DNA from: an uncultured Eubacteriales bacterium
GTDB taxonomy: Bacteria > Bacillota_A > Clostridia > Christensenellales > Aristaeellaceae
Assembly (NCBI GenBank): GCA_900313545.1
Contig: OMRS01000391.1
Span: 1-8,954 of the forward strand
DNA: 8,954 bases
Direction: 5' to 3'
Position 1 is the stretch's first letter; every line of letters starts with the position of its first letter. Positions 6,889 to 8,954 of this stretch are shown one piece after another. The position numbers were made by a program, and so were the translations under genes. A model generated the notes under the pieces. The model was not told the origin of the DNA, made no database searches, and worked only from the letters and a program-made list of their open reading frames with translations.

Positions 6889-7235
6889 ACCCCCGAGGGC
6901 AGGTCCATGTGGATGCCGGCCGCCTCGGTCAGGATCCTGAACACGTCGCCCAGCGTCTTCTGCATGTTCATCTCCGCCAGCAGGTAGGCCTGCACGTCGG
7001 AATTGAGCATCAGCAGGGAAGCGATCTTCTGGAAGCGCTGCATGTCCTCATCCGGGAGGGTGCCGGCCCCCACCATGTTCATCTGCAGCTTCATCTGCAG
7101 GCGCTTGTATTCATCCAGCAGCCGCCGGTTGGTCTCATCCGCATACGCCGCCTCCCGGAGGCGGCGAAGGTTCCTGCACTCCTCGCTGTCCCGGATTTCC
7201 GCGGCCAGGCGGTTGGCACTGTCATAGATCTTCAT
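6885..7235 (-). CDS. YlbF family protein
   Basis: A 116-residue, mostly helical, charged protein of the Com_YlbF family, which includes YlbF and YmcA. It starts MKIYDSANRLAAEIRDSEEC, and helices rich in Leu, Arg and Glu continue through DEYKRLQMKLQMNMVGAG and MQRFQKIASLLMLNSDVQAY. There is no signal peptide, membrane segment or catalytic motif. In B. subtilis YlbF and YmcA join YaaT in a complex that acts with RNase Y in RNA processing and affects competence, sporulation and biofilm formation. Which paralogue this is cannot be told from sequence alone, so no symbol is given. The ATG at 7235 has a near-ideal AAAGGAGG seven bases upstream. It is the first gene after the promoter at 7292-7263 and overlaps mltG by four bases. 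Its position next to RNase J hints at an RNA-decay link. Confidence 0.85.
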   Translation of the reverse strand: MKIYDSANRLAAEIRDSEECRNLRRLREAAYADETNRRLLDEYKRLQMKLQMNMVGAGTLPDEDMQRFQKIASLLMLNSDVQAYLLAEMNMQKTLGDVFRILTEAAGIHMDLPSGV

Positions 7236-7262
7236 GGACTTTCCTCCTTTGGATTTGCCTGT

Positions 7263-7292
7263 AGTTTATCGTCCGCCGCGGGGGACTGTCAA
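7263..7292 (-). promoter_or_regulatory. Sigma-A-type promoter of the ylbF-mltG-U32-recD2 operon
   Basis: Read on the minus strand, a perfect TTGACA (7292-7287) is followed after 18 bases by TAAACT (7268-7263, four of six matches to TATAAT). The expected start is near 7256, about 21 bases before the ATG at 7235. It lies directly after the RNase J terminator stem, so the operon has its own entry point. Confidence 0.65.
7271..7286. repeat. 16-base near-palindrome in the promoter spacer (candidate operator)
   Basis: On the minus strand the spacer reads GTCCCCCGCGGCGGAC. It equals its own reverse complement at 14 of 16 positions, with CCGCGG at the centre. It ends exactly at the -35 box and leaves two bases before the -10 box. 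A regulator binding there would control the whole operon. Chance is possible in such GC-rich DNA, so the operator role is inference. Confidence 0.35.
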
Positions 7293-7294
7293 GC

Positions 7295-7326
7295 GGAAGA
7301 AGGCCCGCCGGAAGGGCCGGCGGGCC
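7295..7326 (-). terminator. Rho-independent-like terminator after the RNase J gene
   Basis: A perfect 10-bp stem, GGCCCGCCGG (7326-7317) pairing with CCGGCGGGCC (7311-7302), encloses a five-base loop. It sits 15 bases after the stop codon. The transcript tail reads TTCTTCC, so the U-run is interrupted and termination may be partial, allowing some readthrough into the ylbF-like gene. Confidence 0.7.
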
Positions 7327-7341
7327 GGGAAGGATGCGCTT

Positions 7342-8954
7342 TCAGGTCTCCATGATGACGGGAAGGATCATGGGGTTTCGCTTGATCTCGTTGGCCAGGT
7401 GCACGTGGATCTCATCCTTGATGCTGTTCTTGATGGGCATCCAGTCCTGGGACGTGATGGTGGGATAGCGGGCCAGGATGTTGAGCACGATGTTGCGGGC
7501 GCCAGAGAGGATCTCCTCGTTCTCGCGGACATAGACGAACCCGCGGGAGATGAGCTCCGGTCCGGAGGACACGGTGCCGTTTTCCGCGTTGACGCCGATG
7601 GCCACGATGATCAGGCCGTCCTGGCTCAGGTGCTTGCGGTCCCGCAGCACCACCGAGCCCACGTCCCCCACGCCCAGGCCGTCCACCATGATGGAGCCGG
7701 TGGGAACGGGGCCCGTGAGGCTGGCCTCCTCCCAGCTCAGCTCCAGCGCCTGCCCCAGTTCCATGAGGATGGTGCGCTCCGGGGGCATGCCCATTTCCTG
7801 GGCCAGCTGGATGTGCCGGTGCAGCATCCGGTACTCCCCGTGGACGGGGATGAAGTACCGGGGCTTGGTCAGGGCGTGGATCAGCTTGAGCTCCTCCTGG
7901 CAGGCGTGGCCGCTGACGTGGACGCCGGCGATGCGGTCATAGACCACATTGGCGCCGCTCCTGTAGAGCTGGTCCACCATGTGCGCGAACATGACCTCAT
8001 TGCCGGGGATGGGGGTCGCGGAGATGATGATGGTGTCCCCCGCATGGGCCTGCAGCCTGCGGTGATCGCTGTTGGCCATGCGGTACAGGCCGCTCATGGG
8101 CTCGCCCTGGCTGCCGGTGGTCAGCAGGACGACCTCGTGGTCCTCGTAGCAGTCGATGTCGGCCAGGTCCACATAGCCGTCGATGGGAATGCGCAGTTCC
8201 TTGATCTCCATGGCCATGGTGGCGGTGGAGATCATGCTGCGGCCCACAAAGCAGACCTTGCGCCGGAAGGCGCGGGCGATGTCGGCCACCTGCTGGATGC
8301 GCTGGATGTTGGAGGCGAACATGGCGATGATGATGCGCCCCTTCGCCTCCTTGAAAATCTGGAGGATCGTCTCCCGGATGGTCTTTTCGCTCATGGTGAA
8401 GCCCGGGCGCTCCACGTTGGTGGAATCCGCCATGAGGGCCAGCACACCCCGGTCGCCCCAGGCGGCCAGGGTGTTGAGGTCCGTCATGCTCCCGCGGACG
8501 GGGGTGTAGTCCACCTTGAAGTCTCCGGTCATGATCACCGTGCCTGCGGGACAGGTGATGGCCAGCGCGCAGGCGCCGGAGATGGAGTGGGTCACATGGA
8601 TAAACTGGATCTCAAAGGCGCCCGCCCTGACCGTCTGGCCGGGCACCACCTCCTCCATCTGCACATTGCCGACATCGTGCTCCTCCATCTTGTTGCGGAT
8701 GAGGGCCAGCGTCAGCCGGGTGCCGTAGATGGGGGCGGGAACGCGGGGATACACATAGGGCATGGCACCGATGTGGTCCTCATGTCCGTGGGTGATCAGG
8801 TAGGCACGCAGGCGGTCCCGGTTGCGCTCCAGATAGGTCACATCGGGAATCACCAGGTCAATGCCCAGCATGTCCTGTTTGGGGAAGATGGAGCCCACAT
8901 CGACCACGATGATATCCTCCCCGTATTCAAAAGCTGTCATGTTCTTGCCGATCT
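7342..8954 (-). CDS. Ribonuclease J (N-terminal codons beyond right edge)
   Basis: Metallo-beta-lactamase/beta-CASP ribonuclease with endo- and 5'-3' exonuclease activity in mRNA decay and rRNA maturation. The open frame runs to the right edge and begins IGKNMTAFEYGEDIIVVD, a standard stretch near the RNase J start, so only some 10-20 residues are missing. An internal ATG at 8940 is not the real start. Zinc-binding HGHEDH is at 8790-8773. The familiar blocks MLGIDLVIPD, MTGDFKVDYTPV, MADSTNVERPGFTMSE, TTGSQGEPMSGLYRMA, VSGHACQEELKLI and FIPVHGEYRML follow in order. The C-terminal domain ends RNPMILPVIMET, close to other RNase J proteins. Total length would be about 550, as in B. subtilis RNase J1; J1 and J2 cannot be told apart here. 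The stop at 7342 is followed by a stem-loop. Confidence 0.95.
   Translation of the reverse strand, partial: IGKNMTAFEYGEDIIVVDVGSIFPKQDMLGIDLVIPDVTYLERNRDRLRAYLITHGHEDHIGAMPYVYPRVPAPIYGTRLTLALIRNKMEEHDVGNVQMEEVVPGQTVRAGAFEIQFIHVTHSISGACALAITCPAGTVIMTGDFKVDYTPVRGSMTDLNTLAAWGDRGVLALMADSTNVERPGFTMSEKTIRETILQIFKEAKGRIIIAMFASNIQRIQQVADIARAFRRKVCFVGRSMISTATMAMEIKELRIPIDGYVDLADIDCYEDHEVVLLTTGSQGEPMSGLYRMANSDHRRLQAHAGDTIIISATPIPGNEVMFAHMVDQLYRSGANVVYDRIAGVHVSGHACQEELKLIHALTKPRYFIPVHGEYRMLHRHIQLAQEMGMPPERTILMELGQALELSWEEASLTGPVPTGSIMVDGLGVGDVGSVVLRDRKHLSQDGLIIVAIGVNAENGTVSSGPELISRGFVYVRENEEILSGARNIVLNILARYPTITSQDWMPIKNSIKDEIHVHLANEIKRNPMILPVIMET

Noticed and set aside
4607..6987. Plus-strand open frames of 422 and 395 codons (4607-5875, 5800-6987)
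   Set aside because: Antisense shadows of the U32 gene and mltG, with low-complexity composition and no motifs. They also overlap each other.
1..8954. CRISPR arrays, tRNA genes, transposases and phage genes
   Set aside because: No regularly spaced identical repeats, cloverleaf-like sequences, transposase motifs or terminal inverted repeats were seen on either strand by eye.

Overview
The window is a GC-rich, tightly packed stretch of bacterial chromosome in which every supported gene lies on the minus strand, so transcription runs from position 8954 towards 1. The gene set (RNase J, a YlbF-family protein, MltG, a U32 'peptidase', RecD2 and a YejK/NdpA-type nucleoid-associated protein), strong GGAGG ribosome binding sites and frequent GTG starts suggest a high-GC member of the Firmicutes, probably class Clostridia (Lachnospiraceae- or Oscillospiraceae-like). 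No rRNA or single marker here settles the genus.

Layout from right to left. (1) 8954-7342: ribonuclease J, complete except for its first codons, which lie beyond the right edge. A perfect 10-bp GC stem-loop follows it. (2) 7292-7263: a good sigma-A-type promoter (TTGACA, 18 bp, TAAACT) with a 14-of-16 palindrome filling its spacer. It opens an apparent five-gene operon. (3) 7235-1171: ylbF-like gene, mltG, U32 protein, recD2 and the nucleoid-associated protein gene. The first four are chained by GTGA, TGATG and GTGA overlaps, and the fifth follows after 23 bases. (4) 1170-936: an intergenic stretch where composition drops abruptly near position 1040, holding a second sigma-A-type promoter with a dyad symmetry. 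(5) 926-1: the 5' part of a much lower-GC gene for a secreted, beta-strand-repeat surface protein, cut by the left edge.

The genes are mostly housekeeping: mRNA turnover (RNase J, perhaps YlbF), termination of glycan-strand growth in the cell wall (MltG), probable tRNA wobble-uridine hydroxylation (U32 protein), and DNA repair or chromosome handling (RecD2, nucleoid-associated protein). Part of the order resembles the Bacillus subtilis yrrL-yrrM-yrrN-yrrO cluster, but the tRNA methyltransferase normally between mltG and the U32 gene is missing. I see no CRISPR array, tRNA, rRNA, insertion sequence, prophage or recognisable defence system. The most unusual parts are the low-GC surface-protein gene and the two dyad-bearing promoters. 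I found no convincing new multi-gene system.
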